Under the pieces are notes generated by a model. That model saw only the letters and a program-made list of their open reading frames with translations, made no database searches and was not told the DNA's origin. From JAJFUG01 sp964473155 (lineage in GTDB: Bacteria; Gemmatimonadota; Glassbacteria; GWA2-58-10), in NCBI GenBank assembly GCA_964473155.1, contig CAYYNT010000009.1, positions 33,054 through 97,053 on the forward strand: a stretch of 64,000 nt of DNA. Direction: 5' to 3'. Of this stretch, positions 1 through 8,613 are shown piece after piece (the first letter of the stretch is position 1; each line of letters starts with the position of its first letter). The position numbers and the translations under genes are program-made.

Positions 1-287
1 AGGGCCAGTGGCAAACCTTTCACCTGAGGCGCAGAAAGTTTTTTAAAAACGCTTTCTATCTGTTCACGCACAATCAGAGAGTTCCGGAAAGGCTCCTGAT
101 ACACCACTCCCACCCGCAGGCTGTCGCCGTTGCGTGAGGAGAGGTTACGGTCGAACGAGATAATTTTGAGCAGGAGATTAAGCTGAAGATCTACCGGGAC
201 TGGCATTTCCTGGGCCGGGCACAGACCGGCTGAATACAAGCCCGGCAGCAGAAGGAGGGCAAAAAGAATTGGCAGGCCTTTTTTCAT
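1..287 (-). CDS. YfiR/DUF4154-like periplasmic protein (C-terminus beyond the window)
   Basis: Only the first 95 residues are inside the window; the gene runs off the left edge. It starts with a clear Sec signal peptide (MKKGLPILFALLLLPG, probable cleavage before QEMPVP). The mature part has LLLKIISFDRN followed by LRVGVVYQ, which resembles the start of the YfiR/DUF4154 family of small periplasmic proteins that in Pseudomonas restrain a membrane diguanylate cyclase. A GGAG lies 11 bases before the ATG. It starts 33 bases after the TonB receptor stop on the same strand, so the two are probably co-transcribed. The family assignment rests on pattern resemblance over a short stretch; the pairing with a TonB receptor is an inference from position. 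Confidence 0.5.
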   Translation of the reverse strand, partial: MKKGLPILFALLLLPGLYSAGLCPAQEMPVPVDLQLNLLLKIISFDRNLSSRNGDSLRVGVVYQEPFRNSLIVREQIESVFKKLSAPQVKGLPLA

Positions 288-319
288 GACAACCCGTTCT
301 CCACTCTGTATCCGCTCTC

Positions 320-2287
320 TCAGAATCCGCATTCCAGTCTCAATATCACTGTCCTTCCATCCTGCTGCACCAGTTCCTGGAGCAGCGGCAAGCCGGCCGG
401 ATAGGCATAACTGGCGTCAAAAAGGTTACGCACTTTGAACGCAAGGCGGAGGCGTTCCGGGACTATATCTCCGGTAAGGTTTAAGTCGAATACAGTGAAA
501 GAGTCCGCAGTGATATTTTTCTCGGAACGGCGCGAGGAGGAATAACGGCATTGCAGCGCCGCAGTCAGGCCAGGCTTGAAAGAGGCTGATGCGCCGGACT
601 GAACGAGGTGGCGTGGAGAATTGGGAAGACGTTCTCCGCTTGCACCGGCGCGCGGAAGCTGGTATGAGTAATTCAGGTACGCACCATACCCGGAGAGAAA
701 ATCACCCCGCAATCCGGCCTCAAAACCGTGCGATTTCATGTGCCCCATGTTCATGAAACGGCTCAGATGTTCGCCCGAGGCTTCCACCTGCTCGATGAAA
801 TCCCGCATTATATTGTTGTAAACCGAAAATGATCCATGCAAGCCGTGGGCAAAACGGCCCTCGGCCACCAGTTCCAGCGTCTCGATTTTCTCGGGTTTGA
901 GCCCGGGGTTCCCCTCGGCGATGAAAGGCGCTTCATAGAAGACCTCATTTATATTAGGGGCGCGGAACGCCCCACCGTAAAGCAGTTTGATCGAACTGTT
1001 CCGCGACGCCGCCCAGACAAGGGCCGCTCTCGGCACGGTGGACTCGTTTCGCGAGGCGTATTTTTCATAACGCAAACCCACGCTTAACAGAAGAGTCGGG
1101 TGCAATTGAAGCTCCTGCTGCAGATACGCGGAAAAAGCATTGAACGGGTGGTTCTGATCGTAATATACGATCTGCGGGTTCCAGGAGCGGTAAAAGGCCC
1201 GTGGGTGTCTCTGCATCTCGGTCCCGGCGATAATCCGAAGGAAAGGCTGCGGGTCCCACAGATAACGCGCCTCACCCCCGTAGTGGTTCTCGGCGAACTT
1301 CTCCCCTGCCGGTATTCCGCCGAACCGGTATGATCCGCGCTGGCCATAATGATCGTAGTATCCGCGCAGCATCAGTTCGTGACCTGTCGCCAGGCTGCGT
1401 TCGTACTTGATCTCGCCGAACTTGAACTCCTCGTAGAAATACGAGAGCGGATCGTTGAAGTCCATGTACCAGGGGGCGGTAGGCACGCCTTTTTTTCGGG
1501 CGTTAAGATATCCCTGAAAACTGAAATCGCCCCAGGATGCGGTGGCGAGGAGGCTCTGCTGCCGCTCCCAGTCGGCATCCTCCGCCACTCCGTTGTTTGC
1601 CGCCGGTGAATCGTATTCCGGGAAGTACAAGTCCTGACCCTCCGCGCGGGTAACCCGTCCGGAAAGCATGAAATCCGAGCCGCCGGCGGTCTGGTGGCCG
1701 GCTGTAACGCCGATGGTTTTCCGCCCGAAACTTCCCAATTCACCATAAGCTTCCATACCGTCCACGCCACCGCCGTTGCGAGTTATCACGTTGATCACCG
1801 CGAACATGGCGCTCGTGCCATACAGCACCGATCCCGGCCCGCGCACGATCTCAATCCTCTCGACCGCATCCAGATTCAATCCGAAATCATTGCCAAAGAA
1901 CGAGGAGCCGAAATAGTTCTCGTTTACGGTATGCCCGTTGATCATCAGCAGCAGACGGTTGTTGTTGTCCGCGGTCCGGTTGAATCCGCGCGTGCCGATA
2001 AAATCGAGAAGGCGGTCGTTGGTCAGGTAGAAGCCCCGGATGTTCTCCAGGACCTCCGACAGAGTCCGGTAGCCAAAACGCGATATCTCATCCGCGGTCA
2101 CGATTGTCACGGCCGCGGGGGCTTCGCCAGCGGTCTGCTCGTATTTAGAGACAGTGCTGATCCTCACGCCCAGAAGCGAATCGAGCGCGGACCACCCCGC
2201 TGCTCCCTCCTGGGCCACGAGAAGCCCGGGAAAGACTAAAAGAACAAGAGAAAAAAGACAGTACTTTATGACATTTGACGGATGCAA
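320..2287 (-). CDS. TonB-dependent outer-membrane receptor (TTG start)
   Basis: About 655 residues, normal for a small TonB-dependent receptor that imports siderophores, cobalamin or sugars across the outer membrane. The plug domain (roughly residues 25-160) contains ISTVSKYEQTAGEAPAAVTIV, TLSEVLENIRGFYL, LMINGHTVNENYF and IEIVRGPGSVLYG. The rest is an amphipathic beta-barrel ending in the aromatic residue of LRLECGF. The open frame extends to an ATG at 2350, but that adds 21 unlike-looking residues. A TTG at 2287 is preceded by GGAGAAC (2290-2296) and gives an immediate signal peptide (IKYCLFSLVLLVFPGLLVAQ), so I prefer it. Downstream on the same strand is the YfiR-like gene. The ligand cannot be told from the sequence. 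Confidence 0.9.
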   Translation of the reverse strand: MHPSNVIKYCLFSLVLLVFPGLLVAQEGAAGWSALDSLLGVRISTVSKYEQTAGEAPAAVTIVTADEISRFGYRTLSEVLENIRGFYLTNDRLLDFIGTRGFNRTADNNNRLLLMINGHTVNENYFGSSFFGNDFGLNLDAVERIEIVRGPGSVLYGTSAMFAVINVITRNGGGVDGMEAYGELGSFGRKTIGVTAGHQTAGGSDFMLSGRVTRAEGQDLYFPEYDSPAANNGVAEDADWERQQSLLATASWGDFSFQGYLNARKKGVPTAPWYMDFNDPLSYFYEEFKFGEIKYERSLATGHELMLRGYYDHYGQRGSYRFGGIPAGEKFAENHYGGEARYLWDPQPFLRIIAGTEMQRHPRAFYRSWNPQIVYYDQNHPFNAFSAYLQQELQLHPTLLLSVGLRYEKYASRNESTVPRAALVWAASRNSSIKLLYGGAFRAPNINEVFYEAPFIAEGNPGLKPEKIETLELVAEGRFAHGLHGSFSVYNNIMRDFIEQVEASGEHLSRFMNMGHMKSHGFEAGLRGDFLSGYGAYLNYSYQLPRAGASGERLPNSPRHLVQSGASASFKPGLTAALQCRYSSSRRSEKNITADSFTVFDLNLTGDIVPERLRLAFKVRNLFDASYAYPAGLPLLQELVQQDGRTVILRLECGF

Positions 2288-2493
2288 AGGTTCTCCACAG
2301 GTTCGATTAATGCCAAACTGGTTAGAAGTGTGTTTATTTGTTTGGATCAAATCCCCCTCGGTCCCTTAACGAAGGAGGATAGACGGGTTTGTGTGTTTTA
2401 ATAATTTTCCAACACGCTTTTAGCCCGGATTATTCATAAATCATTCTAACTTCTTGAAAGAAATAGATTTTTCATCATCGAGGCCCCGATAAA

Positions 2494-2544
2494 TAGGAGA
2501 GCCTGCCCGAATTCGTCCGGGCGGCCATGGGGGGGCCGCTCCTA
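2494..2544. repeat. REP-like palindromic element
   Basis: A 51-base element bounded by TAGGAG at the left and CTCCTA at the right. It contains two internal stems, GCCCG/CGGGC and GGCC/GGCC. It lies outside any gene and is much more GC-rich than its flanks. The form resembles dispersed extragenic palindromes, but no second copy is present in this window, so the repeat status is inferred. Confidence 0.4.
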
Positions 2545-2686
2545 CAAGAAATAATTTTTTATGAATAAGCCGGGTGAGATAACAACAGTTCAATAATAAA
2601 AGCATCCCCTGAGAATTCGTCAGACTACTTGCCACCCGCTCGAATCGATAACTTTCATTCCGTTTTTTCATTCTGAATAGACAAGA

Positions 2687-2717
2687 GGCCGCCGCCCCGG
2701 GGCGGGTAGCGGCGGCC
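2687..2717 (-). terminator. Terminator of the Gfo/Idh gene
   Basis: GGCCGCCGC (2687-2695) pairs perfectly with GCGGCGGCC (2709-2717) across a 13-base loop. It lies 25 bases after the stop of the minus-strand oxidoreductase and is followed on that strand by a modest T-rich run (TCTTGTCTATT). Confidence 0.7.
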
Positions 2718-2741
2718 ATCGGTCTTGACAGCATCTGAATC

Positions 2742-4097
2742 TCAGACATTCTCCGGAACGACATAAGGATAACGGTACTCACGGCTGAGCTGGGCATTAG
2801 CCTCGTCATCCCCGGGGAAAGTTTCCGTCGCCGAGTCAAACACAACGGTGCGGCCCGTGCGGTAGGCGATATTCGACAGATGGCACATCGAGGTCGAAAG
2901 GTGCCCCTCCAGGATATCCGCGTTCAGGAGTTCCGGCTTGTGCGCCCGCACGGCATCGATGAAATTGCCGAAATGCGGATCACCTGACGCGCCGCGGGTG
3001 TCCAGCGCCCGTTTCTGGGCATCGCCCTCATTCCCGCCCATTCCCGGACCGGGTTCGTTCTTCCGGCCGAAATAGCTCTGCCAGCTCGATCCGCCCAGCT
3101 TCAGCCAGCCCTCGGTGCCGTAGAAAAATTCGCCCTGCTCGATGTCCTCTTCCTTGTTCGAATAAAGGCCGCGCACCTCCAACTGAACGATCTTGCCGTT
3201 CGAGTACTCCATCACAGAGGTCTGCTGGTTCGGAGTTTCCTGATCGCAGACATTACCGAACTTATAGTATCCACCGATGCTCTGAATCTTGCGCGGGTGT
3301 TCGTAGAGCTGTAGTCCCCAGCGGGCGCGGTCGCAGTTGTGCGGCCCGGTGTTGCCGGTGTCGCCGTTGCCGGTGTTCCAGAACCAGTGCCAGTTGTAGT
3401 GGAACTTGCACTCGTTGAACGGATACCACTGGGCCGGACCGAGCCAGAGGTCGTAATGCACACCCTGGGGCACGGGGGTGTTGGGGGCGCGGCCGAAACT
3501 GTCGCGGGCCTTGATCAGGCAACTGCGGCACATGTAGACCTCGCCCAGCTTGCCCGAATGCAGGAATTCCATGGCCGCCCGCATTGTCTTGTTGCTGCGG
3601 CTCTGGGTGCCGGTAGCGACCACCCGGTCATACTTGCGGGCCGCTTCCACTATCTTGCGGCCTTCCCAGATGTTGTGCGAGGAAGGCTTCTCGACGTAGA
3701 CATCCTTGCCCGCCTGACAGGCCCAGATGGCGGCCAGGGCATGCCAGTAGTTCGGGCTGGCGATAGACAGGACATCGATGGTCTTGTCTTCCAGCACCTT
3801 GCGGATATCCACCTCGGTGCGGGCTTTCTTCCCGCTTAATTTCTCCAGGTCGGCCAGGGCCTCGGGGAACAGACGCTCGTCCACGTCGCAGAGCGTCGAT
3901 ACTTCCACGTTCGGCAGCTCGGCATAGCTTTCCATGTGCGAGCGGCCGCGGCTGCGGATGCCCATGACCGCCACATTTATCCGGTCCGATGGAGGATTGG
4001 CGGCCCAGCCGGATGCAAGAAACGGCCCCGTGGCGGCTACGGCTGCCGCTCCAAGGCCTGCGCTGCGTAAAAACTCACGGCGTCTTACGGTTTTCAT
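2742..4097 (-). CDS. TAT-exported Gfo/Idh/MocA-family oxidoreductase
   Basis: 451 residues. The N-terminus has a twin-arginine signal (RRREFLRSAGLGAAAVAATG), so the folded, cofactor-loaded enzyme is probably exported. A Rossmann NAD(P)-binding domain follows (INVAVMGIRSRGRSH, TLCDVDERLF), then the family's EKP catalytic-lysine motif (VEKPSSHN) and the GNTGPHNCDRARW segment typical of the secreted subfamily. These enzymes oxidise or reduce sugars and inositols; the substrate is not predictable. The start is supported by AAGGAG six bases upstream. It is divergent from the PstS-like gene and has its own terminator, so it appears to be a single-gene unit. Confidence 0.88.
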   Translation of the reverse strand: MKTVRRREFLRSAGLGAAAVAATGPFLASGWAANPPSDRINVAVMGIRSRGRSHMESYAELPNVEVSTLCDVDERLFPEALADLEKLSGKKARTEVDIRKVLEDKTIDVLSIASPNYWHALAAIWACQAGKDVYVEKPSSHNIWEGRKIVEAARKYDRVVATGTQSRSNKTMRAAMEFLHSGKLGEVYMCRSCLIKARDSFGRAPNTPVPQGVHYDLWLGPAQWYPFNECKFHYNWHWFWNTGNGDTGNTGPHNCDRARWGLQLYEHPRKIQSIGGYYKFGNVCDQETPNQQTSVMEYSNGKIVQLEVRGLYSNKEEDIEQGEFFYGTEGWLKLGGSSWQSYFGRKNEPGPGMGGNEGDAQKRALDTRGASGDPHFGNFIDAVRAHKPELLNADILEGHLSTSMCHLSNIAYRTGRTVVFDSATETFPGDDEANAQLSREYRYPYVVPENV

Positions 4098-4400
4098 GCA
4101 AGGCTCCTTTTTTGGGTTGCAGTGATATGGAGAGCATCAAGAGGTTCCTGTCGCTAATGTCGCTTCGCTGGAAGAAGATACGCCGGAGCGCACGGATTCA
4201 TTATTAGCATGGAGACATGCCGTAAGTCAACAGATTATTTCAGGCTCGCCCACCTTTCCGGCTGCATATCCGGCAGAAAATTCTAAGCTTTTTCTAATAA
4301 TCCGCTAACTACGGACTAACCGCGGACGGCTACTTTTATGGCTGAGTACTCGTGCGGTGGCAGTTCACTTTTCCCAAACCTTAATCTAAGGATGAGGACT
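4098..4400. other. Divergent intergenic region
   Basis: About 300 bases separating the minus-strand oxidoreductase start from the plus-strand PstS-like start, so both promoters should be here. I looked for a PhoB box (two CTGTCAT-type half sites) upstream of the phosphate-binding gene and did not see one. No RNA gene or repeat was recognised. Confidence 0.5.
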
Positions 4401-5276
4401 ATGTCTGGAAAGATTTCATTCCCGCGTTTTGCGATTTTCACCTCCGCCCTGCTGATCACTCTGTCCATCAGCGCCGGCGTGCAGGCCCATCCGTCAGCCG
4501 AATCCGCCAGCATAATTGTCAAGGGCTCGGACACCATGGTCCATCTGGTAAGCGCCTGGGCCGAGTCCTATCTGAAGAAAAATCCCGCCGATGACGTGGC
4601 GGTCACCGGCGGTGGCTCCGGCGCCGGCATAGCCGCCCTTATCAACGGCTCCACCAACATCTGCGCCGCATCCAGAAACATGAAGCCGGAGGAATTCGCT
4701 CAGGCCAGAGAGAAAAATGTCGCTCCGCAGGAAATTATCGTGGCCAGGGATGGGATTTCCGTGGCTGTCAATCCCGCCAATCCGCTTAAAGAAATCACGA
4801 TGGAGCAGCTTGAAAAAATCTTCACCGGCGATTGGACCAACTGGAATCAGCTCGGCGGGCCGAACCTTCCGATCGAGGTGCTTTCCCGTGAGTCCAGTTC
4901 GGGCACCTTTGTGTTCTTCCAGGAACATGTGATGAAGAAAAGGGACTACTCGCCCAAGGCCATGTTGCTGCCGGCCACCGCGGCAATTGTCGAGACTGTA
5001 GGCGCAGACAAGGGCGCTGTCGGCTATGTCGGATTGGGCTACGCCACCCAGGCCGGGAATAAAATAAAAGTGCTGCCGGTCAAAGCCGATGCCGCCTCCG
5101 CCGCGGTGATGCCATCTGAAGCCACGGTCAAGTCCGGCGCCTATCCGGTCTCCCGTCCTCTGTTCTTCTACACCAACGGCGCGCCGAAAGGTCTCGTCAA
5201 GCGGTTCATTGATTTCTGCCTGAGCCCGGAAGGCCAGCAGATAGTCCGCGAGCAGGGTTATATCGCTTCCAACTGA
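4401..5276 (+). CDS. PstS-like phosphate-binding protein
   Basis: About 291 residues: a Sec signal peptide ending near GVQAHPSAES, then a PBP_like_2 phosphate-binding fold. Recognisable motifs are IIVKGSDTMVHLV, GGGSGAGIAALINGS, ICAASRNMK, VARDGISVAVNP and LSRESSSGTFVFF; the serine-rich loops form the oxyanion pocket in this family. The start at 4401 has AAGGA (4388-4392) eight bases upstream; a longer open frame to 4338 lacks a ribosome site and would spoil the signal peptide. The next gene, 98 bases on, is a porin. The PstC/PstA/PstB partners are not in the window, so the permease must be encoded elsewhere. Confidence 0.88.
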   Translation: MSGKISFPRFAIFTSALLITLSISAGVQAHPSAESASIIVKGSDTMVHLVSAWAESYLKKNPADDVAVTGGGSGAGIAALINGSTNICAASRNMKPEEFAQAREKNVAPQEIIVARDGISVAVNPANPLKEITMEQLEKIFTGDWTNWNQLGGPNLPIEVLSRESSSGTFVFFQEHVMKKRDYSPKAMLLPATAAIVETVGADKGAVGYVGLGYATQAGNKIKVLPVKADAASAAVMPSEATVKSGAYPVSRPLFFYTNGAPKGLVKRFIDFCLSPEGQQIVREQGYIASN

Positions 5277-5309
5277 AACAGCGCTTAAAGATCTGATTGC
5301 ATATTATAC

Positions 5310-5338
5310 GGCAGGCGGACGGCAGGCGGACAGCCTGC
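5310..5338. repeat. Short tandem repeat with small hairpin
   Basis: Two perfect tandem copies of the 11-mer GGCAGGCGGAC (5310-5320, 5321-5331). The second copy can pair with the following GCCTGC through GCAGGC and a 5-base loop. It lies between the PstS-like gene and the porin and could reduce read-through between them. Confidence 0.5.
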
Positions 5339-5374
5339 ATCAGACACAACCTCCAAAAAGGAATGGTGATTACC

Positions 5375-6598
5375 ATGCGGGGAGGAACTATCAGCGGAAA
5401 AATGGTCGCACTTCTGGCGGCGAGACTCATTCTGGCAGTGATGCCCGCTGGTCTTTACGCTCAGGACAAGGCCCAGAGCGCCGAAAAGCCCAAAAGCCCC
5501 CTGGAGTCTTTCACTCCGGAACTCACCGGATTCATGTATTACAGCCTTGATGCGAGCGATGGCGCGGATAAAGCCAATTCGTTCGACATCTCCCGAGTCT
5601 ATATGGGCGGCAAGTTCGCCCTGTCGGACAAATTCACTTTCCGCTACCTCTCGGACATCGGGCATGAGACCGGCGGCGGCAAGTTCGAGATGTTCACTAA
5701 ATATGCCTACCTCGACTGGAAATTCAGTAAATCAGCCGCTCTGACTATCGGTCTCCAGGGCACTAAAAACTTCGGCGTCGAGGAAAAGGAATGGGGCTTC
5801 CGAGTGATCCGCAAGGCCCCGATGGAGTCATTCGGCGATTTCTGGGGAACGAAGACCTACTTCGCGGCTATCGACAGCCGGGTCAAAACGCTCAACGGTG
5901 GCGACGAAAGCGACAAAGCTCTGGCAGTCAAGCTCGGTCAGCAGAAAGCGGCGTTCGCCTGGAGCGCCCGAAACAAGATGGGGTCCTCCGCCGACCAGGG
6001 TGTCAGCCTGTCGCTGAAGCAAGATGCCGACTCATATATCGACATCATGGTGATCAACGGGGATGGGTACAAGAAAGCCGAGGACGACAAGTATAAAAAC
6101 TTCCAGTTCCGAGCGGGACGCTATCTGGCCGGGAAGAAAGTCCACCTTTCAGCTTATTTCGAGTTCGAGCCGTGGAGCTACACAGACAGTCTCAGCGGCA
6201 AAAAAAGCTACAGCAACAGGCAGTGGGACCTGATGGCCACCTTCTCCTCCAAGGACAAGGGGCTTCTCGGGCTGAACTACAACGGCAAGACATTCGCGGG
6301 CAGCTTCGAGGACATCACGGCCTCCTGCTTCTCGATATTCGGCAACGTTAATCTGGGCCGCCCGGACACAAAATTTCTGGCCCGCTACGACTACTACAGC
6401 AGCGGTTTCAACCAGACCGGCGTTCTGGCTGCTGGAGCGGCGGACCTCAAAACAAACGGCGGCCTGTTCATCCTGGGTCTGGATTACGCGCCGACCAGCC
6501 GCGTGCATATCGTACCGAACGTGCAGATTCTGGACTACGAGAATTCAGCCACGAAAACAAGCAGCCTGTTCTATATCCACATGCTCGTAACGCTGTAA
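5375..6598 (+). CDS. Outer-membrane porin, phosphate-porin-like
   Basis: About 407 residues with a signal peptide (LILAVMPAGLYAQ). The mature protein alternates polar and aromatic residues in short strands (FMYYSLDASD, FDISRVYMGGKFALSDKFTFRY, YAYLDWKF) and ends in LFYIHMLVTL, as expected for a beta-barrel. The FDISRVYMGGKFALSDKF segment is typical of the OprO/OprP and related putative-porin group. Several candidate starts overlap; I choose ATG 5375, which has GGTGA five bases upstream and places the hydrophobic core correctly. Its position after a PstS-like gene suggests phosphate or oxyanion passage. A strong terminator follows. Confidence 0.75.
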   Translation: MRGGTISGKMVALLAARLILAVMPAGLYAQDKAQSAEKPKSPLESFTPELTGFMYYSLDASDGADKANSFDISRVYMGGKFALSDKFTFRYLSDIGHETGGGKFEMFTKYAYLDWKFSKSAALTIGLQGTKNFGVEEKEWGFRVIRKAPMESFGDFWGTKTYFAAIDSRVKTLNGGDESDKALAVKLGQQKAAFAWSARNKMGSSADQGVSLSLKQDADSYIDIMVINGDGYKKAEDDKYKNFQFRAGRYLAGKKVHLSAYFEFEPWSYTDSLSGKKSYSNRQWDLMATFSSKDKGLLGLNYNGKTFAGSFEDITASCFSIFGNVNLGRPDTKFLARYDYYSSGFNQTGVLAAGAADLKTNGGLFILGLDYAPTSRVHIVPNVQILDYENSATKTSSLFYIHMLVTL

Positions 6599-6607
6599 TG
6601 GATTATA

Positions 6608-6644
6608 AAAAGGCCCTCTTCCAGATTCATGGAGGAGGGCCTTT
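6608..6644 (+). terminator. Intrinsic terminator after the porin
   Basis: AAAGGCCCTC pairs with GAGGGCCTTT around a short loop, with further TTCC/GGAG pairing. It follows the porin stop by about 10 bases. The A and T runs on both sides mean it can also serve the minus-strand FAD oxidoreductase, whose stop is at 6717. Confidence 0.85.
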
Positions 6645-6716
6645 CTCATTACGGTTATATCTTGATCTCTTCAAAATCATAAATCGGATGTGACATATCT
6701 TCGGCGGCAGCCTGCC

Positions 6717-8582
6717 TCAACTGTAGCACCGCACCTCGAACACGCGGGCCTCCGGCGCGCCGTTGGTCGCGGACACCTCCAGGCGCACGGCGTCGCAGCG
6801 CAAATCCTTGAACAGGTGCACCCTCTTGCGCTGGTAATTTCCACTCTCCGTAGCCAGAACCTTCCAGGCGCCGTCCACGCGTCCCTCGATGCGATAGTCG
6901 CGCACCGTTTCAGGCTGCGGGCCTTCGTGCATGGACTTATTGATCCTGTCCTCATGGGTCAGGGTAAGAAGGCGCGAGAGGCCGGTGTCGAAAGACAGAT
7001 GCAACTCCCGCAGGGCCTGTCCCTTCCCGAACTCCAGAGTCAGCGCGGCTTTTCCGGGATCGAGGGATTGCGAGCGCCACTGGTGCGAATCGCCTCCGGC
7101 TCCGCGCGCCACGCCGTCTGTCACCCGCCGCGCCTCGCACCCTTTCTGCTCGCTCCCGGCGGACACTTTCGCCCCGCGGGCAAAATCGCGTTCATCACGG
7201 TTCGGTGTGCCGATCAGGTAGGCATCCTGACGGAGCAGGGTCTGCTTGACCGTCTCGATGTCATCCCGGCCGAATTCACGGGTGAGACGGCCGGTCCGCG
7301 CGGCGTGCGCCGCCGCCACACCCGCGCCCTGCCCCATGACCGCACAGGTGGCCATCACCCGTGTAGAGCAGAACGCCACATGGCTGGCGCTGGCCTGCCG
7401 TCCGGCGAAAAACAGGTTGCCGACTCGGCTGGAATACAGCGACCGCAGGGGAATAGTGTAAAGTTTGTCCAGTTCGGACTGGTAGAAAAAGTCATCGTTC
7501 TTGCGGTAAAAGCCCTCGCGGTGGTGATGGTCTATCGGCCAGCCGCCGAACGCCACCTCATCGTCAAAGACACGCCCGGAGGTGAGATCATCCTGGCGCA
7601 GCCAGTAAGCCCCCTCCAGCCGGCGGCTCTCGCGGCGCGCGGGGATGAACCCGAACCAGTCCAGGGCCCAGTTTTCCGCACCGTGGTCCCCACGGTTCTT
7701 GATATGGTCCCACACACCCATCAGAATCTTGATCAGCTCCTCGCGGATGCGGTTGTCATCCTTGATCGTATCGAGCATGCCGCCCCATTCCAGCCACCAG
7801 TAGCCGTACTCGTAGTTTTCGTGGCCGCGGCCAAGCTGCTCGTCCGTTTCATAGCGGTACGCCCAGTCCGGGGTTATGAATTTCATCGGGCGTCCGAAAT
7901 CACGGGCCTGGAACAGGAGCGTGCTGCCGAGCGTATATGGCTCGGCTTTCTCGGGGGCCAGGGACTCACCGAACTCCGCACGCGCCTCGCAGCCCACGCG
8001 GAACGGGTTGCCGGCCAGCACTCCCAGCGTGCCGTCACCGGTGCAGTCCACGAACTGGCTGCCCTCGATAACGAGTTTTTCCTCGCGTCGCATGTCGTAA
8101 CACTCTATGGATACAATCCTGTCTCCGGACATGCGGCAGCCGGTGAGGACCGTGTTCAGCAGAAGAGCCAGTCCCGGCTGATAGAAAGCCTTTTCCCAGA
8201 GGATCAGGTCCCACATCGCGGCGGAGCGCTGGGGGTTGCGGACCTGGTTCTCAAGGCGCAGTTCCTCGAGGATACCGGTCTCTCGACTGTCCGGGATACC
8301 GGTGGAGTTGGCCCCGCAGATATGCATCCGTACCTCGCTGGAGGAATTGCCCCCCAGCACCGGACGGTCCTGCACGAGCACCACGCTCACTCCGGCCCTG
8401 GCCGCGGCGATCGCGGCGCACACTCCGCTCATCCCGCCGCCCGCCACCACGACATCCGCCTGAACTGTTCCGTCAGCTTTAGCCGATCCGTTTTCAGCCG
8501 CTTGTACAATCAATGGACCAGCGGCCAGAGCACCACCCAGACCAAGCGCGCCGGATGTTTTGAGAAAATCTCTTCTCTGCAT
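6717..8582 (-). CDS. TAT-exported FAD-dependent oxidoreductase with F5/8-type C-terminal domain
   Basis: About 621 residues. A twin-arginine signal (MQRRDFLKTSGALGLGG) precedes an FAD-binding Rossmann fold (ADVVVAGGGMSGVCAAIAAA) and GGNSSSEVRMHICGA, characteristic of the PF12831 FAD-oxidoreductase family. FVDCTGDGTLGVLAG is the second FAD-contact motif. From about residue 480 a beta-sandwich resembling F5/8-type C or galactose-binding modules follows (LTLEFGKGQALRELHLSFDTGLS), suggesting contact with a glycan. I start at 8582, where GGAG lies five bases upstream and the RR motif begins at once. It is the last gene of the minus-strand carbohydrate operon, 31 bases after the GH36-like gene. The substrate is unknown. 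Confidence 0.85.
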   Translation of the reverse strand: MQRRDFLKTSGALGLGGALAAGPLIVQAAENGSAKADGTVQADVVVAGGGMSGVCAAIAAARAGVSVVLVQDRPVLGGNSSSEVRMHICGANSTGIPDSRETGILEELRLENQVRNPQRSAAMWDLILWEKAFYQPGLALLLNTVLTGCRMSGDRIVSIECYDMRREEKLVIEGSQFVDCTGDGTLGVLAGNPFRVGCEARAEFGESLAPEKAEPYTLGSTLLFQARDFGRPMKFITPDWAYRYETDEQLGRGHENYEYGYWWLEWGGMLDTIKDDNRIREELIKILMGVWDHIKNRGDHGAENWALDWFGFIPARRESRRLEGAYWLRQDDLTSGRVFDDEVAFGGWPIDHHHREGFYRKNDDFFYQSELDKLYTIPLRSLYSSRVGNLFFAGRQASASHVAFCSTRVMATCAVMGQGAGVAAAHAARTGRLTREFGRDDIETVKQTLLRQDAYLIGTPNRDERDFARGAKVSAGSEQKGCEARRVTDGVARGAGGDSHQWRSQSLDPGKAALTLEFGKGQALRELHLSFDTGLSRLLTLTHEDRINKSMHEGPQPETVRDYRIEGRVDGAWKVLATESGNYQRKRVHLFKDLRCDAVRLEVSATNGAPEARVFEVRCYS

Positions 8583-8613
8583 GTGGTCTCCGTCAAGTCC
8601 AATATTCATCCGC

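Larger units (their letters stand above)
2288..2741. other. Intergenic stretch with palindromic element and terminator
   Basis: About 450 bases between two minus-strand genes. It holds the palindromic element at 2494-2544 and the terminator of the oxidoreductase at 2687-2717. The rest is AT-richer and must contain the receptor promoter; no convincing -35/-10 pair was found. I see no coding sequence here. Confidence 0.6.

Noticed and set aside
4098..4400. PhoB box upstream of the PstS-like gene
   Set aside because: No pair of CTGTCAT-like half sites with 4-base spacing was found.
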